From: Herbidospora mongoliensis
GTDB lineage: Bacteria; Actinomycetota; Actinomycetes; Streptosporangiales; Streptosporangiaceae
Direction of reading: 5' to 3'
DNA: 64,000 bases
Assembly: GCF_001570545.1 (NCBI RefSeq)
Contig: NZ_BBXD01000011.1
Span: 310,001-374,000 of the forward strand
The notes beneath the pieces are model-generated. The model worked only from the letters and a program-made list of their open reading frames with translations, searched no databases and was not told the origin of the DNA. Below, one piece after another: positions 44,238 to 51,714 of the stretch; positions within the stretch are counted from its first letter, which is position 1, and every line of letters starts with the position of its first letter. The translations under genes and the position numbers were made by a program.

Positions 44238-45232
44238 ACCCCGCGATCATGCTCGGCACGGCCGTCTCGGCGACCGCCGTGGGCGCGCTGGCCGTCGTGC
44301 CGCTGCGGCGGCTGGCCCTGCGGCTCCGGCTGGTCGACCACCCCGGCGGCCACAAGGCGCACCTCGCCCCGACCCCGTGCCTGGGCGGCCCGGCCATCAT
44401 CCTCGGCACGGCCCTGCCCGTCCTCGGCGTCGCCGACGACCCCCGCATCCGCGCCCTGCTCTTCGGCGGGCTGGTGTTCGCCCTGGTCGGCCTGATCGAC
44501 GACGCCCGCCCACTGGGGCGGCTGCCCCGGCTGGCCGTGGAGACCCCCACCGCTCTCCTGGTCGCCGTCAACGGCGTGCGGGCCGACCTGACGGGCGTGC
44601 TCTGGCTCGACGTGGCGCTGACAGCGGCGTGGCTGGTGGTCGCGGCGAACGCGTTCAACCTCCTCGACAACATGGACGGCGCCCTCGGCACGGTGACGAT
44701 GGTGACCGGTCTGACCCTGGGCGCCGCCGCGCTGGCCGCCGGGACCGGGCGGGCCGCTCTGGTGGCGTTCGCGCTGGCCGGGGCGGCGACCGGGTTCCTC
44801 GTCCACAACTGGACACCGGCCCGCATCTTCATGGGCGACTGCGGCTCGCTGTTCATCGGCTTCACCGTCGCCGGCACCTCATTGCTGATCTTCGAAGGAC
44901 CCGCCCAGGCGCCGGCGGGGGCGCTGCTGGCGACGTTCACCGCGACCGTCGACACGGGCGTCGTGCTGCTGGCCCGCGCTCTGCACCACAGGCCGCTGAC
45001 CTGCGGCGGAACCGATCACGTGGCGCACCGGCTGCGCCGGATCGGGCTGCCCGTCCCGGTGATCGTCTCGGTGCTCTCCGCGAGCGCGGGAGTGAGTGGC
45101 GTCATGGGTGTCGCCATGACGTTGGGCATGGTGTCGCCCCTGGTCGCCCTGTCCGGCGCGGCCGGTGCTGCGGTCGTCGGGGTGCTCGCGTTCCAGCAGG
45201 TCGACGTCTATCGGGTGGCGGTGGTCGCGTGA
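44234..45232 (+). CDS. WecA/TagO-like polyprenyl-phosphate sugar-1-phosphate transferase
   Basis: Integral membrane enzyme of the MraY/WecA family, 332 aa with about ten membrane segments, transferring a sugar-1-phosphate from a UDP-sugar to undecaprenyl (or decaprenyl) phosphate. Motifs: 'DHPGGHKAHLAPTPCLGG', GLIDDARPL (DD), NAFNLLDNMDG and 'ARIFMGDCGSLFIGF'; the cytoplasmic His loop is 'HHRPLTCGGTDHVAHRL'. GTG 44234 overlaps the preceding stop (GTGA). It probably initiates the repeat unit of the exopolysaccharide or cell-wall polymer. Confidence 0.92.
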   Translation: MNPAIMLGTAVSATAVGALAVVPLRRLALRLRLVDHPGGHKAHLAPTPCLGGPAIILGTALPVLGVADDPRIRALLFGGLVFALVGLIDDARPLGRLPRLAVETPTALLVAVNGVRADLTGVLWLDVALTAAWLVVAANAFNLLDNMDGALGTVTMVTGLTLGAAALAAGTGRAALVAFALAGAATGFLVHNWTPARIFMGDCGSLFIGFTVAGTSLLIFEGPAQAPAGALLATFTATVDTGVVLLARALHHRPLTCGGTDHVAHRLRRIGLPVPVIVSVLSASAGVSGVMGVAMTLGMVSPLVALSGAAGAAVVGVLAFQQVDVYRVAVVA

Positions 45233-46506
45233 CCGAATATCTCCGGCTGGTGCGCCGGGGCTGGTGGATCCTCGTCCTGGCCGCCGTCGGCGGCGCGGGC
45301 TGCGCGCTGCTGGTGACCGCCTCCATGCCGGTCCGGTACGCCGCGACGGTCTCGATGATGATCGACCAGAAGGGCTCCGCCGACCCGCTGTCCCAGCAGC
45401 GGGTGAAGTCCTACGCGCGCCTGGTCACCAGCCGCCGCGTGCTCCTCGACGTCGCCGTGGCCGAGTACCTCGACCCGGGGGCGCTGGCGGGGAACGTCCG
45501 GGCGGAGGCCGTGCCCGGGACGGTGCTGCTGCGGGCGATCGTGACCGACTCCGATCCGGTGCGGGCCGCACGGGTGGCGAACCGGATCGGCGGCGAGCTC
45601 AGCGGGCTGATCCACACCCTGGAGAAGCGGTCGGCGATCAGGGTGACGGTGATCGACCCGGCGACGCCCCCGATGCTGCCGGTGTCCCCGCGTCCACGGC
45701 TCAACGCGGCGGCCGGGATCCTGCTGGGCCTGGTGTTCGCGTACGGCTTCCTGATGCTGCGCTCCCGGCTGGACACCACGGTCGCCGACAGCGACGACCT
45801 CGCCGCGGCGATCGGCGCGCCCACATTGGGGATCATCGGCCGGGACCGCCGCCCTCCCCTGATCGTCTCCGGCTCGTCGCCGCGGGCCGAGGCGATCCGC
45901 GCGCTGCGGACGAACCTGCAGTTCGTGGGGGTGGACGGCCGTCCGCGCTCGCTGCTGGTGACCAGTTGCGGCACCGGCGAGGGCAAGTCGACCCTGGCGA
46001 TCAACCTGGCGCTGGCCGTGGCGCAGACGGGGTGGCGGGTCGCGCTGGTGGACGCCGACCTGCGGCGTCCGTCGATCGCGGGCTACCTGGGCGTGGACGG
46101 CTCGATGGGGCTCACCGACGTGCTGATCGGCTCCGCCCGGCTGCCCGAAGCGTTGCAGCGGTGGCGAGACATCGACGTCCTGCCGAGCGGGCGCGTCCCC
46201 TCGAACCCGAGCGAACTGGCGGGCTCGCCGGGGATGCACCGCGTGATGTCGGACCTGACGGCCGACCACGACCTGGTGATCGTGGACGCGCCCCCGCTGC
46301 TGCCCGTCACCGACGCGTCGGTGCTGGCCCTGGCCTGCGACGGGGTCCTGCTGGTGGCCCGCGCCGGGCGGACGCGACGGGACGCGCTCGCCCAGGCGGC
46401 GGGACAGCTGGAGCGGATCAGGGCCCGGGTGGTGGGCGGAGTGCTGAACTTCGCCCCGGTACGGCCACGCTCGCCCTACCCCGAGAGCCGCATGACCTTC
46501 CATTGA
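45229..46506 (+). CDS. Wzc/CpsCD-like polysaccharide chain-length ATPase (BY-kinase type)
   Basis: Fused Wzz-domain and BY-kinase-like protein, 425 aa. Membrane segments near 12-32 and 160-180 enclose an extracytoplasmic loop. The ATPase has Walker A GTGEGKST near 247, Walker A' ALVDADLRRPS and Walker B LVIVDAPPLLP. The C-terminal tail is short (ends RSPYPESRMTFH) with a single Tyr, not the Tyr cluster usual for autophosphorylating kinases. It overlaps the WecA-like gene by four bases. The TGA stop (46504-46506) lies exactly at the edge of the TnpB element. Confidence 0.9.
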   Translation: MTEYLRLVRRGWWILVLAAVGGAGCALLVTASMPVRYAATVSMMIDQKGSADPLSQQRVKSYARLVTSRRVLLDVAVAEYLDPGALAGNVRAEAVPGTVLLRAIVTDSDPVRAARVANRIGGELSGLIHTLEKRSAIRVTVIDPATPPMLPVSPRPRLNAAAGILLGLVFAYGFLMLRSRLDTTVADSDDLAAAIGAPTLGIIGRDRRPPLIVSGSSPRAEAIRALRTNLQFVGVDGRPRSLLVTSCGTGEGKSTLAINLALAVAQTGWRVALVDADLRRPSIAGYLGVDGSMGLTDVLIGSARLPEALQRWRDIDVLPSGRVPSNPSELAGSPGMHRVMSDLTADHDLVIVDAPPLLPVTDASVLALACDGVLLVARAGRTRRDALAQAAGQLERIRARVVGGVLNFAPVRPRSPYPESRMTFH

Positions 46507-46660
46507 CGCGCTCCCCGGCCTGAAGGCCGGGGATTCAGCCCGTGCCGCGCGTTCACGCGGCACATCTGCGGCTTCCTGCTTCACGGGGCTGTGCCACAGC
46601 GAGCGGTGGTCTTACCGGCCCTCCACCGGGACGGCGTGTGCCGTCCCGCCCACTGGTGTG
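46507..46660 (-). ncRNA. Candidate omega (reRNA) guide RNA scaffold of TnpB
   Basis: In IS605 elements the tnpB 3' end plus right end encode the guide RNA. Here the minus strand has two adjacent stems: 46542-46563 (8-bp stem GTGCCGCG, spanning the tnpB stop) and 46512-46533 (9-bp stem TCCCCGGCC, TGAA/TTCA loop). The guide would be the flanking sequence beyond the right end, that is the reverse strand of the kinase gene 3' end. The 5' limit given is a guess. Confidence 0.5.
46512..46533. repeat. Right-end hairpin of the TnpB element
   Basis: Perfect 9-bp stem with TGAA loop; core identical to the left-end hairpin. Such subterminal imperfect palindromes are the recognition sites of IS200/IS605 transposases. 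Confidence 0.75.
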
Positions 46661-47785
46661 GGAGGTGTTTAGTCTCTCCGCCCATCCGGCGGCGAGGATG
46701 TTGATCGCCGCGTTGATGTCCCGGTCGTGGACCGCCCCGCAAGGGCAGGTCCACTCCCGGACATTGAGCGGCATGGACTCGGCGCGTGCCCCGCATGCGG
46801 AGCACAGCTTCGAGGAGGGGAACCACCGGTCGATGCGGTGGAAGGTCCGCCCGTACAGGGCGGCCTTGTACTCCAGCATGTCAACGAATGCCGACCAGCC
46901 CGCGTCATGCACGCTCTTGGCCAGCCGGGTACGCGCGAGCCCGTTGACCGCCAGGTCTTCCATGATCACCGTTTGGCTGTCACGGATGATCTTTGTGGAT
47001 TCCTGGTGGTGGAACTCGCGGCGCGCGTCGGCGACCTTCGCGTGCTGGCGGGCCACAGCCTTACGGGCCTTGGCCCGGTTGTTCGATCCCTTCGCCTTAC
47101 GGGACAACGCCCGCTGGAGCCGCTTGAGCTTCTTCTCGGCCCGCCGCAGGACACGCGGCGAGTCGATCTTCCAGCCGTTCGACAGGACAGCGAAGTGGCC
47201 CAAGCCGAGGTCGATGCCGGTCTCGGCTTCGACCGGGGGAAGGGATTGTTTGACGACTTCGACCACGAACGAGGCGAAGTACCGCCCGGCCGCGTCCTTG
47301 ACCACCGTGACCGATGACGGCTCAGAGGGTAGGTCGCGCGACCAGCGGACCGGCACGTCCCCGATCTTCGGCAGGCGCAGCTTCCCGCCCGCTGTGATGG
47401 AGAACCGGGCGTTCTTGGTGAAGCGGATCGCCTGCCGGTTGTCCTTCTTCGACCGGAACCGGGGCGCGGCGAGCTTCGGCCCCTTCCGCTTCCCCGACAC
47501 CGAGGCGAAGAAATTGCGGTAGGCGGTGTTCAGGTCGGCGAGCGCCTGCTGCAACACCACGGCCGACACCTCGTCCAGCCAGGAGCGTTCGGGTGTCTTC
47601 TTCGCCTCGGTGATGACCCGCTTGGGCAGGTCCCCGTCCGAGATGTACGGCAGCCCGGCCGCGTGGGCGTCCTGCCGTAAGCGCAGCCCATCGTTGAACA
47701 CCACCCGCGCGCACCCGAACGCCTGAGCCAGCGCTTGACGCTGACCGGCGGTCGGGGAGAGGCGGAAGTTATAACGAAGCCGCAC
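46553..47785 (-). CDS. tnpB: TnpB RNA-guided endonuclease, apparently intact
   Basis: IS605-type TnpB nuclease, 410 aa, which with its guide RNA cuts DNA next to a transposon-specific TAM. The RuvC residues are all present: Asp192 (TGIDLG), Glu276 (VIMEDL) and Asp356 (DRDINAA). The zinc ribbon CSACG...CPCG lies between the last two. The N-terminal 'RYNFRLSPTAGQRQALAQAFGCARVVFND' and central 'PKLAAPRFRSKKD' are typical. The start GTG 47785 lies seven bases after TACACT (minus strand), so the mRNA is probably leaderless. The ending after RuvC III is a 45-residue Arg/Gly/Pro-rich tail. Full length suggests activity. Confidence 0.93.
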   Translation of the reverse strand: MRLRYNFRLSPTAGQRQALAQAFGCARVVFNDGLRLRQDAHAAGLPYISDGDLPKRVITEAKKTPERSWLDEVSAVVLQQALADLNTAYRNFFASVSGKRKGPKLAAPRFRSKKDNRQAIRFTKNARFSITAGGKLRLPKIGDVPVRWSRDLPSEPSSVTVVKDAAGRYFASFVVEVVKQSLPPVEAETGIDLGLGHFAVLSNGWKIDSPRVLRRAEKKLKRLQRALSRKAKGSNNRAKARKAVARQHAKVADARREFHHQESTKIIRDSQTVIMEDLAVNGLARTRLAKSVHDAGWSAFVDMLEYKAALYGRTFHRIDRWFPSSKLCSACGARAESMPLNVREWTCPCGAVHDRDINAAINILAAGWAERLNTSHTSGRDGTRRPGGGPVRPPLAVAQPREAGSRRCAA

Positions 47786-47802
47786 GGTACACAGTGTACC
47801 AT
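47786..47802. promoter_or_regulatory. Palindromic operator overlapping divergent tnpB and phd-like promoters
   Basis: GGTACAC-A-GTGTACC (47786-47800) is a perfect 7-bp inverted repeat. It fills most of the 24-base gap between the two start codons. Minus-strand TACACT (47798-47793) is seven bases from the tnpB GTG; plus-strand TACCAT (47797-47802) is seven bases from the phd-like GTG. Both fit leaderless -10 boxes and both overlap the palindrome, so one bound dimer would block both. Confidence 0.7.
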
Positions 47803-47809
47803 CCAATCT

Positions 47810-47992
47810 GTGAAGATTCGCATGGGTGTACGAGAAGCACGCGAGAAGCTGGGCGACCGCGTAAATGCCGCGCACTACCTCGGCGAGCACACCGTCATTG
47901 AACGCAACGGCACGCCGTTCGCCGTCCTGGTGCCCTACGCCTGGTGGGCCGAGCAGCAAAACCAAGCGGGTCAAGGCACGCTCGCGCCCTAG
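47810..47992 (+). CDS. Phd/YefM antitoxin-like small DNA-binding protein
   Basis: 60-aa protein starting GTG 47810 (ATG 47822 possible). The sequence 'GVREAREKLGDRVNAAHYLGEHTVIERNGTPFAVLVPYAWW' has the full Phd/YefM N-terminal fold pattern (S/G-x-x-EAR..L...V......VI.RNG.P.AVLV....). It stops soon after, so the C-terminal toxin-binding tail is nearly absent, and no toxin gene adjoins. It lies inside the TnpB element and is divergent from tnpB across a palindrome. It is most likely an autoregulator that also represses tnpB. Confidence 0.85.
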   Translation: MKIRMGVREAREKLGDRVNAAHYLGEHTVIERNGTPFAVLVPYAWWAEQQNQAGQGTLAP

Positions 47993-48019
47993 CGGGCACT
48001 CCCGCGCGGGCCTTCACCC

Positions 48020-48035
48020 CCGGCCTGAAGGCCGG
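48020..48035. repeat. Left-end hairpin of the TnpB element
   Basis: CCGGCC-TGAA-GGCCGG, identical to the core of the right-end hairpin. Further GC-rich pairing (CCCGCGCGGG at 48001-48010) lies on its inner side. Confidence 0.7.
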
Positions 48036-48083
48036 AGCACTGGCCCGCATTCCGGTAGCCACGGGCCCGGTGCGGACAGGAGG

Positions 48084-48476
48084 TCAGAGCCTGCGCAGGC
48101 CGGCGATCTGCGCCCCGGCGAACCCGGCGACCACCAGAGCCTGGGCGACGGCCCAGATCGCGCCGGCCGTGGTGAGGCCGAGGGCGCCCGCGACGACGGC
48201 CACGACACTGGCCAGGGGCCAGACGACGTTCAGGGCGATCACGGCCGTGGTGGCGGCCGGGCTGATCGCGGGGCGGCGGGCCAGCAGGCCGACCGCGACG
48301 CCGTACACGAGCAGGAAGGCGCCGATGCCGCGCAGCAGGCCGGCATCGGGGCCGAGCAGCGTGCTGACGGGATCGGCGAAAACGAGATAAACAATCCCGT
48401 TGCCCCCGGTGACGACGGCGTCGGCGATGAGCGTGAGGCGCAGGAATTTCACCCGGCCGGCGATCACAGCGGTCAT
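48084..48476 (-). CDS. Small integral membrane protein
   Basis: 130 aa with four predicted membrane segments (about 12-33, 45-65, 72-92, 98-120), pattern 'LRLTLIADAVVTGGNGIVYLVFADPVSTLLG' and 'RGIGAFLLVYGVAVGLLARRP'. This is a widespread actinobacterial four-helix family with no known function. ATG 48476 has GAGGAG five bases upstream. Its 3' end lies just outside the left end of the TnpB element, which therefore did not break it. Confidence 0.82.
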   Translation of the reverse strand: MTAVIAGRVKFLRLTLIADAVVTGGNGIVYLVFADPVSTLLGPDAGLLRGIGAFLLVYGVAVGLLARRPAISPAATTAVIALNVVWPLASVVAVVAGALGLTTAGAIWAVAQALVVAGFAGAQIAGLRRL

Positions 48477-48594
48477 TTCGGCTCCTCCGATGGCTTTATA
48501 TCGACACCTGAAAGATGTCAGCCGGCGAACAGGCGCCGCAATTACGCGTGAGGTAATTCACATCGATTTCACCGAATAATTCCGGCCGAAAAAA

Positions 48595-48628
48595 GCCCGC
48601 CCCGGGAACGTGAGTTTCCGGGGCGGGC
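48595..48628 (-). terminator. Intrinsic terminator of the secreted HExxH protein gene
   Basis: An 11-bp GC stem (GCCCGCCCCGG with its complement) followed on the minus strand by TTTTTT. It ends the transcript of the gene at 48636-50003. The rest of the gap up to 48476 is AT-richer and includes the upstream region of the membrane protein gene. Confidence 0.85.
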
Positions 48629-48635
48629 GCGGTCG

Positions 48636-50003
48636 TCAGGAGGTGGGGAGGCCGCTGTTCAGCCTGCAGCCGTCAGTGGTCCGCGTGTTGTCGCAGCGGT
48701 TGAGCTGGAGGCTGTCCAGCACGTACACGAAGGTCTGGCCCGCCGGACTGACCACCGAGAGCTGCACGGTCGCCGCCCCGGTCGGCGCGACCCCCGTGGA
48801 GTTGTACTCGGCCCAGTCGGAAGTCAGGCCACCGAGCGGGCCGTCGCTTGTCGAGATCGGCACGTTCGACGCGTTGTACCAGGTCAGGCGCAACTTGACG
48901 GTCCCGGAGGTGCCGGTCGTCAGGCGGGCGAAGAACTTGTACCGCCGCCCCGGCGTCACCGCGGGCTTTCGGGTCACCGACAGGCTGCCCTCGGCCCATG
49001 ACTGGACGTTCATGGTCAGCGACCGGCGGCCGTCGTAGTAGCGGGAGGACACCAGGCTCTCAGGTCCGGGCGGGGTCACCTGCATCCATCCCCCACCGGC
49101 GACGGTGAAGCCCGTGGGATAGCCGTAGGGCGCGTCGGCCTCGATCGTGCGTTCCTGCGCGGTCAGCAGGTCGTTGCTGTAGCCCACGTCGCAGCACACC
49201 GGCGCGGTCAGCATCGACCAGGTCGCGAGGTTGGCCTTACGAGGGTGGGGATAGGCGCTCGTGTAGAACGTCGCCGTGAGCTCGCTCGGGTCGTAGTAGT
49301 TGTTGAACTCCTGGTCCACCTGCCAGGTGTGCCATTGGGTCGACATGACGTCGGCGTCCTCATGGAGGACCGTCTCGGTGACCTTGGCGTGGTCGACGTC
49401 GAACAGGTGGATGAACTCGTGCAGCATGGTGCCGCTGTCCCACTCGTCGGTCGTCGCCACGCAGAGCAGCTCGCAGAAGGCCTGCGCCGTCCCGTCGAAG
49501 TCGTCGAACACCATGTAGACGCGGTTGACGGGGTCGTAGCCCGCCGCCACGAGGTCGTCCTCGATGACGTGGGCGGCGGTCTCGCCGCCGATCTCGGCGT
49601 CCTCGATCTTCTCGGGGACCACGAGGGCGCGGGCGTAACCGGCGGGGCCGGTCCGGCAGCTCAGCTTGACGTGCTGGTCGTAGTCGCTGGACTCGTCCAG
49701 CGACCAGTCGAGCCGGTCGACGATCTTGGCGATCCGCTCGACGAACTGCTCGTAGCGGTTTCCGTTCTCTTCGCTCCAGGCGTAGACGATCTGGGCCGCC
49801 GGGATGCCGCCGCCCGCGTTCGTGGGATCGGAGAGCGTCGTGGCACAGCCTCGCTCGGGAACGTCCGGGTCGGCCGGCTGGGCGTGAGGGACATCGGGCT
49901 CGGAACCGATCGGGTTGAAATCTGCGTGCGCCGGATTCGCCATCAGAACAACGAACACCGCCGCGACCAGCGCGGACGTTAATCGTTTGAACCGTGTCGG
50001 CAA
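48636..50003 (-). CDS. Secreted metalloprotease-like protein with HExxHxxDxxH motif
   Basis: Extracellular protein of 455 aa. Signal peptide about 1-27 (ends PAHA-DF). The zinc-binding motif reads HEFIHLFDVDH, i.e. HExxHxxDxxH, which is the metzincin spacing with Asp in place of the usual Gly. Cysteines around 'CRTG', 'FCELLC' and 'CC' may form disulfides. The C-terminal 150 residues ('SRYYDGRRSLTMNVQSWAEGSLSVTRKPAVTPGRRYKFFARL...') are a CBM4/9-like jelly roll for carbohydrate binding. TTG 50003 is preceded by GGAG at seven bases. The catalytic role is likely but unproven. Confidence 0.82.
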   Translation of the reverse strand: MPTRFKRLTSALVAAVFVVLMANPAHADFNPIGSEPDVPHAQPADPDVPERGCATTLSDPTNAGGGIPAAQIVYAWSEENGNRYEQFVERIAKIVDRLDWSLDESSDYDQHVKLSCRTGPAGYARALVVPEKIEDAEIGGETAAHVIEDDLVAAGYDPVNRVYMVFDDFDGTAQAFCELLCVATTDEWDSGTMLHEFIHLFDVDHAKVTETVLHEDADVMSTQWHTWQVDQEFNNYYDPSELTATFYTSAYPHPRKANLATWSMLTAPVCCDVGYSNDLLTAQERTIEADAPYGYPTGFTVAGGGWMQVTPPGPESLVSSRYYDGRRSLTMNVQSWAEGSLSVTRKPAVTPGRRYKFFARLTTGTSGTVKLRLTWYNASNVPISTSDGPLGGLTSDWAEYNSTGVAPTGAATVQLSVVSPAGQTFVYVLDSLQLNRCDNTRTTDGCRLNSGLPTS

Positions 50004-50180
50004 GGGATTTCTCCAAACGGGAATCGAAGCGCCTCGAAATCATCAGGCCCGGCAAACATAGCAGACTCGATTTCGGCCACATGTCGCGACGATCATCCCG
50101 CTTGTTACATTCGTCGAATTCCCGCCTCAGCCGAATTCGTTAAGGAGAAATAACGAAACTTGCGGCCCGCGAAATGGCGA

Positions 50181-50209
50181 GGCCGCCGGGGCGTGTCGCC
50201 CCGGCGGCC
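50181..50209. terminator. GC-rich hairpin
   Basis: A perfect 12-bp stem GGCCGCCGGGGC/GCCCCGGCGGCC with a 5-base loop, in the 285-bp gap between the ATPase gene end and the upstream side of the secreted-protein gene. It probably backs up the neighbouring terminator. The remainder of the gap (50004-50160) is AT-rich promoter-like sequence for the minus-strand secreted-protein gene. Confidence 0.6.
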
Positions 50210-50221
50210 GAGAGAAAAAGA

Positions 50222-50270
50222 CAGAGCCCGCCCGGCCAAACGGAGGGGGAAGTTGGCGGGGCGGGCTCTG
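50222..50270 (-). terminator. Intrinsic terminator of msiK-like gene
   Basis: A 12-bp stem (CAGAGCCCGCCC with its complement), an inner GCCAA/TTGGC pairing, and TCTTTTTCTC following on the minus strand. It ends the ABC ATPase transcript. Confidence 0.85.
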
Positions 50271-50288
50271 CCGTTGAAGGGTATGTCG

Positions 50289-51512
50289 TCAGCGGCCCAC
50301 GTTGGCGGGGTGGCCGATCGAGAGGCCGCTTTCGACGTCGAAGAAGTGCAGGTTGTGGGTGTCCACGACCAGTTCGATGTTCTGGCCGGGGCGCACGTGG
50401 CTACGGGCGTTCACCCGCGCGGTCCACAGCGACTTGTCGCCGGACAGCGGAAGCGCGGCGGCCTCTTCCTCGTCACCGTCGTTGGCGGCGGCGACGGTGT
50501 CCTTGTGCTCCACCGGCGGGGCGTCGATGGTGAACAGGACGTTGATCTCGGAGCCGAGCTCCTCGGTCACGTTGGCCTTGACCGGGATGCGCACCCAGCC
50601 GGTGGTGCTGCCGTTGGCGGCGACCGAGTCGTCGAAGTCGGAGGGGCGGATGCCGAGAATGATGGTCTTGCCGATGTAGCGCTCGAGGCCGACCTTCTCG
50701 GAGAACGCCGACTCGGGCACGGGGAGCTTGTAGCCGGCGAAGGAGACGGCCGCACCGGCGCCGTCGCGGACGAGCTCGGCGTAGGCGAAGTTCATCGACG
50801 GGGAACCCATGAAGCCGGCGACGAACAGGTTGACCGGCTTGTCGAACAGGTTCTGCGGGGTGTCGACCTGCTGGAGGATGCCGTCGCGGAGCACGCAGAC
50901 GCGGTCTCCGAGGGTCATCGCCTCGACCTGGTCGTGGGTGACGTAGACGGTGGTGACGCCGAGGCGCTCGTGGAGCTGGTTGAGCGAGGCGCGCATCGAC
51001 ACGCGGAGCTTGGCGTCGAGGTTGGACAGCGGCTCGTCCATGAGGAAGGCCTGCGGCTCACGCACGATGGCGCGGCCCATCGCGACACGCTGGCGCTGAC
51101 CGCCGGAGAGGGCGGCCGGCTTGCGCTTGAGGTACTGCTCCAGGCCCAGCATCTTGGCGGCCTCGCCCACGCGCTTGGCGATCTCGGGCTTGCTCATCTT
51201 GCGGAGCTTGAGGCCGAACGCGAGGTTCTCCTCGACCGTCATGTGCGGGTAGAGGGCGTAGTTCTGGAACACCATCGCGATGTCGCGGTCCTTCGGCGGG
51301 AGGTGGTTCACCACCCGGTCACCGATGACGATCTCGCCGCCGCTGATGTCCTCAAGCCCGGCGATCATACGGAGGGCGGTTGACTTGCCACATCCCGAGG
51401 GGCCGACGAGGACCATGAACTCGCCGTCTTTGATCTCCAGGTTGAGGCCGTTCACGGCCTTGACCCCACCCGCGTAGATCTTGTCGACGTCTTTCAGAAC
51501 GATAGATGCCAT
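50289..51512 (-). CDS. msiK: MsiK/UgpC-like sugar ABC transporter ATPase
   Basis: CUT1-type ATP-binding subunit, 407 aa, similar to MsiK, the shared ATPase that energises several sugar importers in Streptomyces. Walker [11 protein letters not shown]-loop [18 protein letters not shown], signature LSGGQRQR, Walker [16 protein letters not shown] and switch TVYVTHDQ are all present, followed by TOBE/OB regulatory domains; a 15-residue acidic stretch interrupts the latter. ATG 51512 has AAGGA five bases upstream. There are no permease or binding-protein genes nearby, as expected for a shared ATPase. A LacI-type operator lies 66 bp upstream. Confidence 0.9.
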   Translation of the reverse strand: MASIVLKDVDKIYAGGVKAVNGLNLEIKDGEFMVLVGPSGCGKSTALRMIAGLEDISGGEIVIGDRVVNHLPPKDRDIAMVFQNYALYPHMTVEENLAFGLKLRKMSKPEIAKRVGEAAKMLGLEQYLKRKPAALSGGQRQRVAMGRAIVREPQAFLMDEPLSNLDAKLRVSMRASLNQLHERLGVTTVYVTHDQVEAMTLGDRVCVLRDGILQQVDTPQNLFDKPVNLFVAGFMGSPSMNFAYAELVRDGAGAAVSFAGYKLPVPESAFSEKVGLERYIGKTIILGIRPSDFDDSVAANGSTTGWVRIPVKANVTEELGSEINVLFTIDAPPVEHKDTVAAANDGDEEEAAALPLSGDKSLWTARVNARSHVRPGQNIELVVDTHNLHFFDVESGLSIGHPANVGR

Positions 51513-51577
51513 GCCCGTCCTTCGTGCTCCGGAAGGCACGCGCGGACCCCGGCGCCGCCTTCCCAGTGAGGGAAAAG

Positions 51578-51593
51578 TGGATACGTTTTCATG
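51578..51593. promoter_or_regulatory. LacI-type operator upstream of msiK-like gene
   Basis: TGGATACGTTTTCATG matches 13 of 16 bases of the operator over the lacI-like start (TGGAATCGTTTCCATG). Together they suggest that the divergent LacI regulator controls both genes. Confidence 0.6.
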
Positions 51594-51698
51594 CATCTCA
51601 CCCGAACCGGACATCTGTGTCAAGCGACTCGCCCGGTTTCGCCTTGTCATCGTGTGTTGCGTTATCGTTCCGAGACTGGCCGTAACGATGGAATGATG

Positions 51699-51714
51699 AT
51701 GGAATCGTTTCCAT
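51699..51714. promoter_or_regulatory. LacI-type operator overlapping the lacI-like start codon
   Basis: ATGGAA-TCGT-TTCCAT: perfect 6-bp arms with the central CG of LacI-family operators. It covers the ATG at 51713, implying autorepression. Confidence 0.65.

Larger units (their letters stand above)
46503..48054. mobile_element. IS200/IS605-type element without tnpA (TnpB plus Phd-like gene)
   Basis: Unit bounded by subterminal hairpins that share the same 16-nt core CCGGCCTGAAGGCCGG: 46515-46530 at the end next to the tnpB stop (right end) and 48020-48035 (left end). It carries tnpB on the minus strand and a divergent small Phd/YefM-like gene, no Y1 transposase. Exact borders are inferred: TCAA at 46506-46503 (minus strand) resembles the right cleavage site of IS605 relatives, and CTAC near 48055-48058 (minus strand) could be the target/TAM. 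No target duplication is expected. Mobilisation would need a tnpA elsewhere. Confidence 0.75.

Noticed and set aside
46553-47785. TnpB as a Cas12-type effector
   Set aside because: No CRISPR array, no Cas1/Cas2, size near 400 aa, and flanking IS605-type hairpins; it is a transposon nuclease.
47810-47992. Complete toxin-antitoxin pair
   Set aside because: No toxin gene (RelE, Doc, Fic or PIN type) adjoins; the next gene is a four-helix membrane protein on the other strand outside the element.
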